From Pisaster brevispinus (taxonomy: Eukaryota > Echinodermata > Asteroidea > Forcipulatida > Asteriidae), in contig JAMKCF010000013.1 in assembly GCA_023634235.1 (NCBI GenBank), positions 4,413,327 through 4,477,326 on the forward strand: DNA of 64,000 bases, given 5' to 3'. A program made the translations under genes and the position numbers. This document shows, in pieces, positions 11,561 through 22,503 of the stretch; positions within the stretch are counted from its first letter, which is position 1, and the number at the start of each line of letters is the position of its first letter. The notes beneath the pieces are model-generated. The model ran no database searches and was not told the origin of the DNA. It saw only the letters and a program-made list of their open reading frames with translations.

Positions 11561-13301
11561 TCTTTTGAGGGCCGGCGGGGGGGGGGGGGGGGTAATTAAA
11601 GACAGATTTTGAGGATTGGCAATTATCCGTAAAAACAGTAGAATAAGTTTCAATCTGATGGCTCACTGACAATGAATTTCCTATCACTCAGTACAAACAA
11701 TTGTCGAAGTAAGCGAGGGTTTTGAGCGCGGGGGGGGGGGGGGGCTCCAGGCCCCTCGCCTCTGGTTACGCCACAGATAAAACTATATCCCTAACTGTTA
11801 AGGTAAATATTCAATTTTTTAAAAATGCACATCTGTATTTTTTTTTCAATTTACTTTGAAAGATCCCAAGCTGTTACGGGTTTGGCTGCAGCGAATTAAA
11901 CACTCACAGGCAGCAATTGGAGCCCACGTATGACCGATTGTATGACCAATTGTAGTGACCGTTTCCCGGCAGAGGTTCGACTCCCCTTGTTGCATATAAC
12001 GCGACGGAGTCCAGGGTACAAATTTGTCCCTAGCCCTGGTAAGACGCTAGTCTCCGTGTGCAATGGAGGAGTCATCGGAGGATGAAGGACAAACCTGCGT
12101 AAAGACGCCGTTCCATCCATTTTCAAGGACTACCCAGCTCATCAGACCGTGAGATATTTTACACCATTTACGTGCCAATTTTATTGGTTTATGGCGCTCA
12201 GGCCTATTATATACAAAATGTATGGAGCACAAACATTTTCAAACAAATTCATTAAATCACAACCTGCTGTTTTCGGCAATACTTTGTGAAATTCTGCGTC
12301 AAAAAAAAAAAAAAAAAGAAGAAGAAGAAGAAAGAATTCTGTTTGCCAAAATTTTGAATCGGATGATTGAAAAAACAAGTACAGCCTCATGACGTATCTT
12401 CAACCCTCGGGGCGAAGGGTGCACAAGAAAGTGTCGTCTGCCCAAAGTACACCATAATAATGTTACACCACCATGTTAATAATGTACACCACCCATCATG
12501 TCATCATGATTCATTGTTCTGATTGATATTGTTATCTTTGCAAAGCCATCACTGCCCCCCCCCCCCCCGGTGGTTGAAGCCGATAGTTTAGTTGTAGTAA
12601 CCCGGAAGTTGTATTTTACCTCCAGAATCAGAATGCCGGTGTCATGGGGAAATCTGTCACCCGGAGATTCTGTCCCCATATGGGAAATTAACAGGCGCTG
12701 AAGGAGGATGATTCAAAAGAGGGCGCTATCAGAAGAAGTAATGTCACACAGTTCGCCGTATGTGGGGACAGAATCTCGACAGAATTTCCTGCCACACCGG
12801 CATTCCCAGTCTGACAGGTTTTTCGGAGTCTGTTCAAGTCTAACATGGCACCCATATTTTCCTACATGCAATTTTTCTTCCGAGAGAACTTTCTAGTGAC
12901 GATTTTTTTAAACTCCCAGCATTGGCGAACACCTAATCCTCTTATCCCTTCTGAATAATTGTATTTAAGAATCACCGGGTATAGTCCCAAGGTCTGAATA
13001 GCCGCTACACTTTGACAGTCATTAAATCGAACCGGTACAGTGAATAAGCTTGTCTTTATAAATTCTAAACACCGTTGGAGCGGGAAGTGTACGAGAAGAG
13101 GTGAGGGCGGTTACCCAGCACTGTTTTCTCTGGGTTTGAAATCCCCTTTCAAAACGAAACTACAAATAGCGTGAACCCTTGCCACGCACCCCCGCCACTG
13201 CAAAAAGCAAAACCAGGATGGCTGCATCAGCCACCGTAGATAAATATTGCGCAAGCTGAATTATGTTGGGTTTTCCCAGTTGTGCACGGCTTGGACAGCA
13301 C
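11561..13301. other. Non-coding part of unit B
   Basis: Matches 2,211-4,014 of unit A, with G runs (about 11,577-11,592, 11,731-11,744), an A run (12,301-12,317) and a C run (about 12,546-12,558). No gene supported. Confidence 0.5.
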
Positions 13302-13713
13302 GGTCCCAACTTGGGTGTTACATACAGTTGGGACGGCCCGACTCTAGCTGGGATCTGATATTGATAGTAGTTATACTAGTATAGAGATAACAGCGATCAG
13401 TGTGTCCTTCTTTGTGCCTCTACCATACTACACATAAGTGGTACGTAATAAATGGTACATTTCATTGCAGTCTAAACTTCAGAAGAATTGTCAGGTCATC
13501 ACGTACACTCGACTAAATTTAACCATGAAGGGAAGAAATCCACCTGACAGCAGGCAGCAGACCACCCATGCATGCAATGTATATGTACATGTACATGTAC
13601 ATGTACATGTACATGTATAAACAGCCGCTGTTCCCTTGCATGTGAAACTACAGCTACGGTCGGGTTGTCCAACTGTAACGCTCAAGTTGGGACCGGTCCC
13701 AACTATAGTTGGG
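13302..13713. mobile_element. Foldback element with CCCAACT/AGTTGGG palindromes, copy B
   Basis: Left arm GGTCCCAACTTGGGTGTTAC at 13,302; right arm ends CCCAACTATAGTTGGG near 13,713. Same element as at 4,015-4,433. The interior has gained a TGTACA microsatellite. Confidence 0.7.
13577..13617. repeat. (TGTACA)n microsatellite
   Basis: About six and a half copies of the self-complementary hexamer TGTACA inside the foldback element of unit B. Units A and C have one or none at this spot, so it expanded after duplication. Confidence 0.9.
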
Positions 13714-15287
13714 CTTATTGTAATGTTTGGACGGAAGCAATAGCACTTTGTTGCCATTTCATAATATTTCGGGTCATAAGCTTCTTACCTTCCTACCTTC
13801 TCAAACTACGACAAAATAGTTCACCTCTTTGCAAATACTTTTGGTCTTACAATTGTTATACGTTAAAGCCGAGGCGTTTTTTAGCGAATATACGAGTCGG
13901 ACAATGTCAGTCAGCACCGTCAAGCCCTTCTGAAATTGGGACAGAATTTCTGAGGACACTAAACACGCTACTATAGGACTCCAGTCCACTGATGGTAACT
14001 GAACTCATGTTCTAACCATACTTGGATCGAGAATATCCATCTTTACAATTATGGAAGTTTTGAAAACGTTATGTTTATATTTTTAAAGAAATAAACCCCT
14101 AAAATAGCTCGCCCTTTAGGCAATGGTTTTGGCCGTACACCGTCTCCCCCTCTTTTTGTAAAAAGGTTGTCTCTAGCAAGGGTAACATAAGAGCTGAATA
14201 AATGCGCATCTCATTGATCGATAATGACCGAAAGAGGTCGAGAAGTTTTGGATAACACCATGGTCCATCGACGATGACCCGTGACCACTTGGTGTCGTTG
14301 GAATAAAATAACATGAAAAGCTTTGGACTCTGGCCGAGGCCGTAGTGTAGTAGTTTCCTGACCAAACTAAGTGAAAGATTTGAGAGGAAGTTAGTAGTGT
14401 TGACTTAATAGTAGCAGTAGTGCAACTTTAGGGGTGGAGGCAAGAGCACACATGTGTAGCCCGCCCACCCTCGCCAACCCGTTTAATTTCTGGAACTTTG
14501 AGATAACAAAATTACCGGAATATATTTTTATTTGGTTATAATGTTATCTAATTCATTCATGTTATTGTATTCTAATTCTTTAGAAAATGCAATAATTACG
14601 AGCAGAGGCCATCCAGGTAAAGGTTAAAAAAACCTGGGGGGCATCCCCCAACTTCGGCAGCGAGCAACCGTAGCCGACCAAGGGACCGCGCCGCCTGCGA
14701 ATCCCTACATTAAAAAAAAAAAAACCTAAAAAACAAACAAACAACAACAACCAACAACTTTTATCAAAAGATATGTGCCCTCACAGACCCTACTAATTTT
14801 ATAATACACAGAATCTAAAATTAAAATGAAAATTTAAACAAAATTGGTAAGTAAATGAACTAAAATCATTTAACGGCAACAAAAGAAACTTTAAACTACT
14901 AAAGGGTCAAACAAAAGTAGAAACACTGACCAGACGAACTGAAACATTAAAAGTGAAAGCCATTTGAGTAGAAAAGATAATTTAGTCAAAGTATTGATGA
15001 ATCTTTGTACGGGGAAGACCATGCTAAAGTTTTATGTTGATTATTGTCATCCCTTGACGTAAAGTGGTACCTATGGCCATGATTTTCGGCAAAACCAATG
15101 CAGTTCGCTTCCACTTGCAGTTTTACATGTCTATTCGTAAGTAAAAGCCCCTTTACGATGATTCAGCCGTTTGTTGGTTTAGAGCGCGTCAAATTATATG
15201 CTTTATTTTTGGCTAAAAAAGCAACCATTGTACTATACCCATAGCAACAGCAGCTTCTTGGTACCTAGACGTCTAGGCATGATATGT
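13714..15287. other. Non-coding part of unit B upstream of TRIM copy B
   Basis: No gene. At about 14,605-14,735 it contains a GC-rich insertion absent from unit A, with CCTGGGGGGCATCCCCC and an A-rich right end. It may be a short element or SINE fragment; no ends could be fixed. Confidence 0.45.
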
Positions 15288-15436
15288 TTGGGTACAATAA
15301 AACAAATATTGAATGCTTTTACTCGTGCTATGGTTAAAACTATACGACTCCCTTGGTGATAGAATGCGCAGAGGATCTCTTCGGGCGTCGTAGTTTTAAT
15401 CATAGCACTCGAAGCAGTCAATATATGCATACAATA
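15288..15436. mobile_element. MITE upstream of TRIM copy B
   Basis: Inverted arms AACAAATATTGAATGCTT and GAAGCAGTCAATATATG, with a CTATGGTTAAAACTA / TAGTTTTAATCATAG pair inside. It looks like the complete parent form of the two pieces found in unit A. Confidence 0.7.
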
Positions 15437-15569
15437 CAATTGGTTAGAAATTCAGTTGGTGTATATACACATGTGTTTCATTTTGCATCTTGACCTTGAT
15501 GTTTTTCAAACAATTATTCAATCGTTTAAACAAATTTGTATGTTTTATTAATAGAGTTAACCGAAGAAA

Positions 15570-17384
15570 ATGGCTGAAGCTGCAGTACCGTCTGAAACGA
15601 CTTTCAGGATAAGACATGTTCACATCGAATGCCCAATCTGCATTTCTCGTTTCACCGATCCCAAACTTCTGGACTGTCTGCATAGCTTCTGCCTAAAGTG
15701 CCTCGAGGAACTTATTGAACAAAATGATCCGAAGACTGAATCTATCACCTGCCCAGTGTGTAGAAAAGAAACGGCGATCCCGGATACAGGTTTATCGGAT
15801 CTTCTTAAACTGTTTTTTCTTGAGTTCGCTTCTCGATGACGTCAACAATCAGGAGGGGTTTGAAAGAGGCGACAAGATTTGTGCCAAAACCTGCGAGGGA
15901 TGTGATCAAGGTCTTGACGCCGTCTCACGGTGTGTCGACTGTAATGCACAGTTTTGCAAGAAGTGTCTGGAATACCATGCGAATTTTAAATTTACGAAGC
16001 GTCACCAAATCTTGAAAGTTGACGGTTCGTCAAAGGAGGAAATCGAGCATCAAACCATAATCTCTCTGAAATCAGTGATTCCATTCGGTCTCATCGTCAA
16101 CAAGTTGAAGAAGCTTTGAAGAAGTTTGATGAATGTCGGAAACAATTCGAAAAATGGATAACTCTATCAAGCACTCACATCACAGATTACAGCTCATGGT
16201 GGACCGGGCTCTTCGTGATATTGTAGCTAAGGAGGAAGAGGAAATCGCTAAAATAAGAAATGCATCTCGACTCCTTCAAGAAAGATTCCTTCAAATCAGT
16301 CAAAAGAGAGGAGGAGAATATGAAAGCATACTGAGCAGCAACCGCGATAAGATGAACCGAGCAGATCAGATCGTGACTTCAGTCAATGACTTGATGCAAC
16401 ATGCTGATGACTTTGAGCTGCTGGATCTCAAACCAAAGGTGATGCACAACTTAGAATTCCACAAGAAGCTCCAGTTTGAAATAGGGCAGCATAGCAAGTC
16501 TTTCATCGGGTTCAAAGGTCATGATTTTTTTCATTGATGAAGATCTTGGTGAAATACTAGAAGAAGAGAAATGGGAGCTGAAAACAGAGTTTGAAAAAGA
16601 AGGTGAGGATGAAGGGGATTCCGAATTTGTATATGCCGCGGACGTTGCTTGTTTTAGCAATGGAGACATTGTTGTCCTCGACACAGGGCACCAACAAATA
16701 TCCACATTCACCTCGACGGGGTGTTATAAATCTACAGGCGTGCAAAGCGAGACCGGTGAAGGTGAACTCAACAATCCTTGGGGTGCCGTAGTTACACCTG
16801 ACGACCTGCTAATGGTTACTGACGGGCAAGATGTTAAGGTGTATGACAGTGAACTGGTGTACATTCGTCAGTTCAGGCCGTCACAGGATGAAATCGGGGG
16901 AAACTCAGAGAGTCAACTTCATGGTATTGCAGTTGACAAGATGAATCGGGTAGCAGTGGTTGACGAAGGAAGAAAGGTGATATCTCTCCATAACATAGAT
17001 GGATCCATAATTTCATCAATACCTTGTGACGATATTGGCGTGTTCTGTCCTCTTGCTATAAGCAGCCAAGAGCGTCTGATCATATCAAACGATGAAGAGG
17101 AGAAACTAGTGTGCCTGGATTTCACAGGGAACGAGGTGTTCAATATCAATACTTCAATCGACGGTGAACCAGTGAAGCCTGTAGGTTTGTGCTGCGATGA
17201 TGCCGATGACTTGTACGTCGTTTGTTATGGGAATGATAATGAGGTACGTCATTACGATGCATCTGGAGAGTACATCGGTCGGGTAGCTCATGGCTTGACC
17301 TCTCCTCAAGGCATGACGTTTACTCCTGCCGGTGACCTGGTCGTGACTGAAATGTTCTCTGTCAAGATCCTTCATCGTGTGTAA
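15570..17384 (+). pseudogene. TRIM-NHL copy B, disrupted
   Basis: Collinear with copies A and C but carrying four lesions against them. (1) One extra A near 15,807 shifts frame just after the RING domain. (2) A 112-nt deletion at about 16,046 removes B-box 2. (3) One missing base near 16,152 lies at the start of the coiled coil. (4) One extra T near 16,525 lies just before the NHL part. Lesions 1 and 2 together are nearly frame-neutral, but the first shift would end the protein soon after residue 79. The start (AAGAAAATGG) and the RING cysteines are kept. An 89-residue RING-only peptide (15,570-15,839) and a 287-residue NHL-only frame (16,521-17,384) remain open. Most likely a recent pseudogene; expression of the RING fragment cannot be excluded. 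Confidence 0.92.
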
Positions 17385-17722
17385 GTGTCGATTACGTCTT
17401 GCTCTAGAAAAGGAAACGACTCCGAAGAAGACACAGCAATTTTCAAACATTCATTCAGCATAGACCTCATCAAAGCATGCACATAATGCGCTGACATAAA
17501 AGTAAATTGAAGCCTGTGGCTATTTGTTCCTATTTTTTCAGCATCGAAACTTTTTTTGGGATGTCATGGACCTGCCCAATCCCGAAAAGTGTTGGGGCAT
17601 CAACCCTGCGCGGAATACGCACTGTGCTCGGATTTGATGACATCACAAAGGAATGGTTGGTGGACCAATACTTTGCATTGCGCATTTCTTGAATGGTCAC
17701 ATACAATTAGGTTGTACATGTA

Positions 17723-18120
17723 ATAATAATAATATATTGAATTTGTATAGCGCCTACTGCAGGCCAGCCTCTAAGCGCTTAACATTCAGTATTTCCTGCA
17801 AGGTATTTGGGGCTACGTTTGAAGTATAAGACCTACTCCTTTACATAGCACCTTGTAATGGTTTACAAGGTGCTGTGGCGCAATATGCAGCCGATCAAAC
17901 CAGGAACACCGGGGCGGACCCCTTCTCTTTTCGATAAGTGCACTGGGTTCTTTTTCGTGCGTTACACAACACACGGGACCAACGGCTTTACGTCCCATCC
18001 GAAGGACGAAGCAATCATGGTTAAGTGTCTTGCTTAAGGACACGGCCGGGGCTCGAACCCACACTCTGCTGATCAGAAACACCAGAGCTTGAATCCAGTG
18101 ATCTTATCCACTCGGCCACG
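17723..18120 (-). mobile_element. tRNA-derived SINE, complete, with 7-bp target-site duplication
   Basis: Minus-strand head with a tRNA-like A box (TGGCCGAGTGGATAAG) and B box (GGTTCGAGCCCC). The body runs to a tail containing AAGCGCT and TATAGCGCC next to an ATAATAATAATATA stretch. It is flanked by ACATGTA at 17,716-17,722 and 18,121-18,127. Unit A keeps the empty site near 9,016-9,030. A truncated relative lies at 57,008-57,130. Confidence 0.88.
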
Positions 18121-18127
18121 ACATGTA

Positions 18128-19219
18128 TACAACAGTTCTTTAGCTTTATGGTAGCACATATGAATAAAAAAAAGCGCGCAACGTAGAAAATTTGCCCAGG
18201 AGGTTAGTACAGTTAGCTTACTTTATTTTCAATTCATTTAATTTGCTTCTTGTTGATTTTTTTCAGAAACAATTTAAAGAATATAAGCACATGTTACGTG
18301 AGGAAAAATAACTGGATTATTGCTATTTCTTGTATCAAATTTTAAGGTGTTAATAATAAGAAATCACAGACATAACATTTTAAACACTTTCCGACATAAT
18401 AGACTATAACTTGATTTCAAAACGAGGTACGTGGATCCGTTTAAGTTGTGTAGCCAAGTGGCAATCTAATCAAACTCATAACATAACCAAAGATTTGATT
18501 CGGTTACTGGTGGGTTGAGGCCGAACATTTTCAGATTTCGGGTTATCTTAAAACAGGGTCGGTAGTTTTTTTTTTATTTATATGTTTTTAATTATTAATT
18601 TATTCTGATGCGTTTGATGAGTGCGTACTGAACAACCTACGTAATTCACTTTAAAAAAATAAATAAATAAAAAACAGCGATTGAAAAAACAATTACAATT
18701 CTCAAAAAAGACAAACTTTTGCCAAAATAAAGTCTTAAAAATTGGTCCGCACCTGACTTATGTTGTGCGACACGTTCGTTCGTTTGTTGAGAGCATTCAA
18801 CGGATTTGCACATCAAATTTGGCAAAGTCATGCGCAATTTACAGTTTGCGCTCTTAAAATTTGGCAGCTCAATTTGCCGACTGGGCAAAATTGTGTGTAG
18901 TCAGTAGTTTGCGCTCTGCGACTTGGCGTCTCAAGTAGCCTTGACCAAGGCGTTAGAGTTATATTTTCATTTATTTAATGGTTTGCGGTAATTTTGTTTT
19001 CCTTTTGCGCTTTTACCCGCCCGAGCTCGACATGCTCTTCGTATACGGAATGTAGTACGTGGCCTAAAATTAGGGTCGGTCGGGTAACCAAAAACAGAAC
19101 TATATGTTGGCATTGTTTGCCATTTTCTTGGGGTCTGTGACGGCACCGGACCTATTAATCTAGGGGGGGGGGTGCAAGCCTAAGTTTAAGGGGGACAACA
19201 TAATCATTTTATGTTATTT
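18128..19219. other. End of unit B and leader of unit C
   Basis: No gene. It corresponds to 9,024-10,290, with unit C starting near 18,491. There is a G run at about 19,163-19,172. Confidence 0.5.
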
Positions 19220-20460
19220 TGTACAAAATATGAAATGGAACAAAATGTTTAAGCTGTCTAATGATGCCAAGAATTCCGGAAAGTAATGGGAGGACTTTCT
19301 GAAAATGATATTTCCCGCGTTAACTTATCATCAATAACGACACCAAAAAATGTAAATGAATCTATCTGTTCAATAACAATATGTTGAGACGAATATTAAC
19401 GTTTTTATCTACAGATCGATTCGTAAAAACATCTCATGTGTTTTCTTCAAGCTCAAAGATAATATGTTACACGCGAACCACTCCAAATATTAGTTAGTTC
19501 AGTGTTCATTAGGTCAATGTCATCATTTAGATTTTTCCACTATTAGAATATTGTTTGTATCACCTGAAAATAAGATGAATTTCAGAAGTTGGGTAGAATT
19601 ACAGATATCATTAAGATAAATAAGAAATAATATGGGCCCTAAGATTGAGCCCTGAGGTACACCACAAGTGATTGATTTGTAGCTGGATTTTTTGTTTTGC
19701 CAGACGACAAATTGTTTCCCATTTTTTCAAGTAATCTTTAAATCACTCGAGTGCAGTACCTCTGACACCATATATTTCTAGTTTACTAATTAATATATCA
19801 TGATCTATTGTATAAAATACCTTAGAAAGATCCAGAAAAAATGTAAATAATGTCTTCAAGTTTGCCCAGACTAGATGTTACTTAATCAACTAAATCAATC
19901 AAGGCATGTTGAGTTGAATATTTTGCCCTAAAGCCATGTTGAGATTATGACAGTACAGTGTATTTTATGTAACCAAATGTTTTTCAAGACAGTCTGCAAC
20001 TTACCGTTCTAATAACTTTGAGAAGCATGGCAAAACAGATATGGGACGTTAATTACTGACAAGTGAACGATCACCATTTTTGTAAACTGGGGTAACTTTT
20101 GCAATTTTGAGTACATCATTATTATTAGGTATCTTTGAGCCCAAATCGTGACTAATGTTTACAAAGAAATGATTGAAAAGTCTCTGCGATCGCTAAAGGT
20201 CATTAACATCACAATCTTCTGTTTTGAACGAATTATTTGGCTTTATTTTTTGCGTTTTTTACCATTTAACCGGTAACTTTCCAGGTATTTCTCATGTTAT
20301 TGTTTTCTTGCTCAAAAGACGCTACATAAAAACGTTTCTTAAAAGCTCTAATCACAGTTGCTAATTTGTTTTTATTCCTGTTAATTTCAGCTTATTGATC
20401 TCGGAAGGTTTTGTAAGAAATATTCTGAAGAGATTATTTTTCTTTCTTATAAACTTAAGA
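19220..20460 (-). mobile_element. Non-LTR retrotransposon reverse-transcriptase relic, copy C
   Basis: DNA matches relic A base for base over most of its length, for example the stretch encoding a GVPQGS-type block near 19,650 and the SKLE block near 19,780. No ORF of note survives. An internal deletion near 20,115 joins parts lying about 150 bp apart in copies A and B. Confidence 0.8.
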
Positions 20461-20634
20461 GACATTTAGTAGCGTCGTCTGCATAGAGTACAGCTGTTCA
20501 ACTAAACAATTCACCATGTAAATGATACATCCACCACATCATCAAGATCATTGTTATGATTGACATATTTATCTTTGCAAAGCCATCAACCCCCCCCCCC
20601 AACCCCGTGGTTGAAGCCGATAGATTAGTTGTAA

Positions 20635-20666
20635 CATGGAGGAAGGAATGATTTCCTTCCTCCATG
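20635..20666. repeat. Hairpin: 14-bp perfect stem, 4-nt loop
   Basis: CATGGAGGAAGGAA at 20,635-20,648, loop TGAT, then the exact reverse complement at 20,653-20,666. It lies at the left end of about 140 bp that is present in unit C only and interrupts the sequence shared with units A and B (rejoined near 20,785). Confidence 0.85.
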
Positions 20667-21476
20667 GTTGTAACAAAATGCTTCCTGCAAAGCAAAACTA
20701 CATCGTCTACGGAGGCCTGTTATTGCCATCTCCAGTCTACGTCTCGTTGGTGTGATGTTGCCATGCTGGGGTATAATATCCCGAAAGTTGCATTTTACCT
20801 CCAGAATCAGAATGCTGGTGTCATAGGGAAATCTGTCACCCAGAGATTCTGTCCCCACATGGAAAATTAACATGCGCTGAAGTAGGATGATTCAAAAGAG
20901 GGCGCTATCAGAAGAAGTTTGTACACAGTTCGCCGTCCGAGGGAACAGAATCTCGACATAATTTCCTGCCACAAGTCTGACAAGTTTTTCGGAGTCTGTT
21001 CAAGTCTAACATGGCACCCATATTTTCCTACATGCATTTTTTCTTCCGAAGAACTTTCTAGTGACGACTTTTTTAAAACTCCCAGCATTAGCATACACCT
21101 AATTCTCTTTTCCCTTCTGATTAATTGTATTTAAGAACCACTGGGGTATAGTCCCAAGGTCTGAATAGCCGCTATACTTTGACAGTCATTAAATCGAAGC
21201 GATATAGTGAATTAGCCTGTCTTTATAAATTCTAAACACCGTCGGGACGGGGAAGTGTACGAGAAGAGGTGAGGGAGGTTACCCAGCATTGTTTTCTCTG
21301 GGTTGGAAATCCCCTTTCAAAACGAATCTACATATAGCGTGAACCCTTGCCACCCCCGCCTACGCAAAAAGCAAAACCAGAAATTGGCCGCAACAGCCAC
21401 CGTAGATAAAAAAAATTAAAATTGCGCAATGTGAATTATGTTGGGTTTTCCCAGTTGTGCACAGCTTGGACAGCAC

Positions 21477-21842
21477 GGTCCCTACCTTGGGTGTTACAGT
21501 TTGGACGGCCCGACTCTGATTGGGACCTGATAGTGATAGTAGTTATACTAGTATAGAGATAACAGCGATCAGTTTGTCCTTCTGTGTGCCGCTACCATCC
21601 TCATAAGTATTTTTCCTCTGCTTACAACGAGGCTGGTACGTAATAAATGGTACATGTCATTGCATCAAAACTTGCCATCACGTACACTCGACTAAATTTA
21701 ACCACGGAGGAAAGAAATCCACTTGACCACCCATGCATGCAATGTACAACAGCTGCTGTTCCCTTGCATGTGAAACTACAGCTACAGTTGGGTTGCCCAA
21801 CTGTAACGCTCAAGTTGGGACCGGTCCCAATTATAGTTGGGA
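21477..21842. mobile_element. Foldback element with CCCAACT/AGTTGGG palindromes, copy C
   Basis: Arms at about 21,477-21,526 and 21,785-21,842, more decayed on the left than in units A and B. No microsatellite inside. Confidence 0.65.
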
Positions 21843-22503
21843 TTATTGTAATCTTTGGACGGAACATAGTTCATCACATGACACGATACACACACGTAGC
21901 AATGCAGACATGCCTGCTCAAGGGGTTCAGTTTGTCACAGGAAAATGTAAAAGCTGGAATTCTATATGAATATTCATTGCATGCTTGGGTGGTCTGCTGG
22001 CTGCTGTCAAGTGGATTTCTTTCCTCCATATATATATTCATGAATATTCACTGTGTACATAGGAGGTTAAAGCAACGTGTATCTGACGCTGCACTACAGA
22101 CTACACAGAACAGGTAGGGTAGGATTACTTAGCTTTTGATCTTGACGGTTGTGCTGAAAAATGCTGGCACATAATGATTGTTATAGCAGTGGGTGCTGCG
22201 CCATGTGTCCCTTTGACAGTGCACTTTTCACTTCATTTAAATCAAACAATAGCACTTTGTTGTCACTTCATATAATTTCGGGTCATAAGCTTCTTATACA
22301 AAGTTCTTAAACTATGAAAAAAATAGTTCACCTCTTTGCAAATACTTCTTGGTCTTACAATTGTTACGTTAAAGCAGAGGCATTTTACCCCACCCACAAT
22401 AAATGTCTGTTTTTCAACAATTGTTCAACAAATGCTTAACAGTTGTTTGAGTTCTAAATCGGTTAAATGTGGTATGTTTTATTAATAGAGCTAACCGAAG
22501 AAA
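21843..22503. other. Upstream region of TRIM copy C, partly unique
   Basis: Similarity to units A and B stops near 22,385 and returns only about 35 bp before the start codon (TATGTTTTATTAATAGAG). The last 36 bp thus follow a different upstream sequence. The shared piece includes TTATTAATAG, which could be a splice acceptor of a 5' untranslated exon. No TATA box is evident. Confidence 0.5.

Larger units (their letters stand above)
9481..18490. repeat. Segmental duplication unit B
   Basis: It starts at GGTTACTGGTGGGTTGAGGC (about 9,483), which recurs at about 18,501 for unit C. Order of parts is as in unit A. Later changes include a deletion in the LINE relic, a TGTACA microsatellite, a 110-130 bp insertion near 14,605-14,735, a SINE at 17,723, and loss of function of its TRIM gene. 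Confidence 0.85.
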
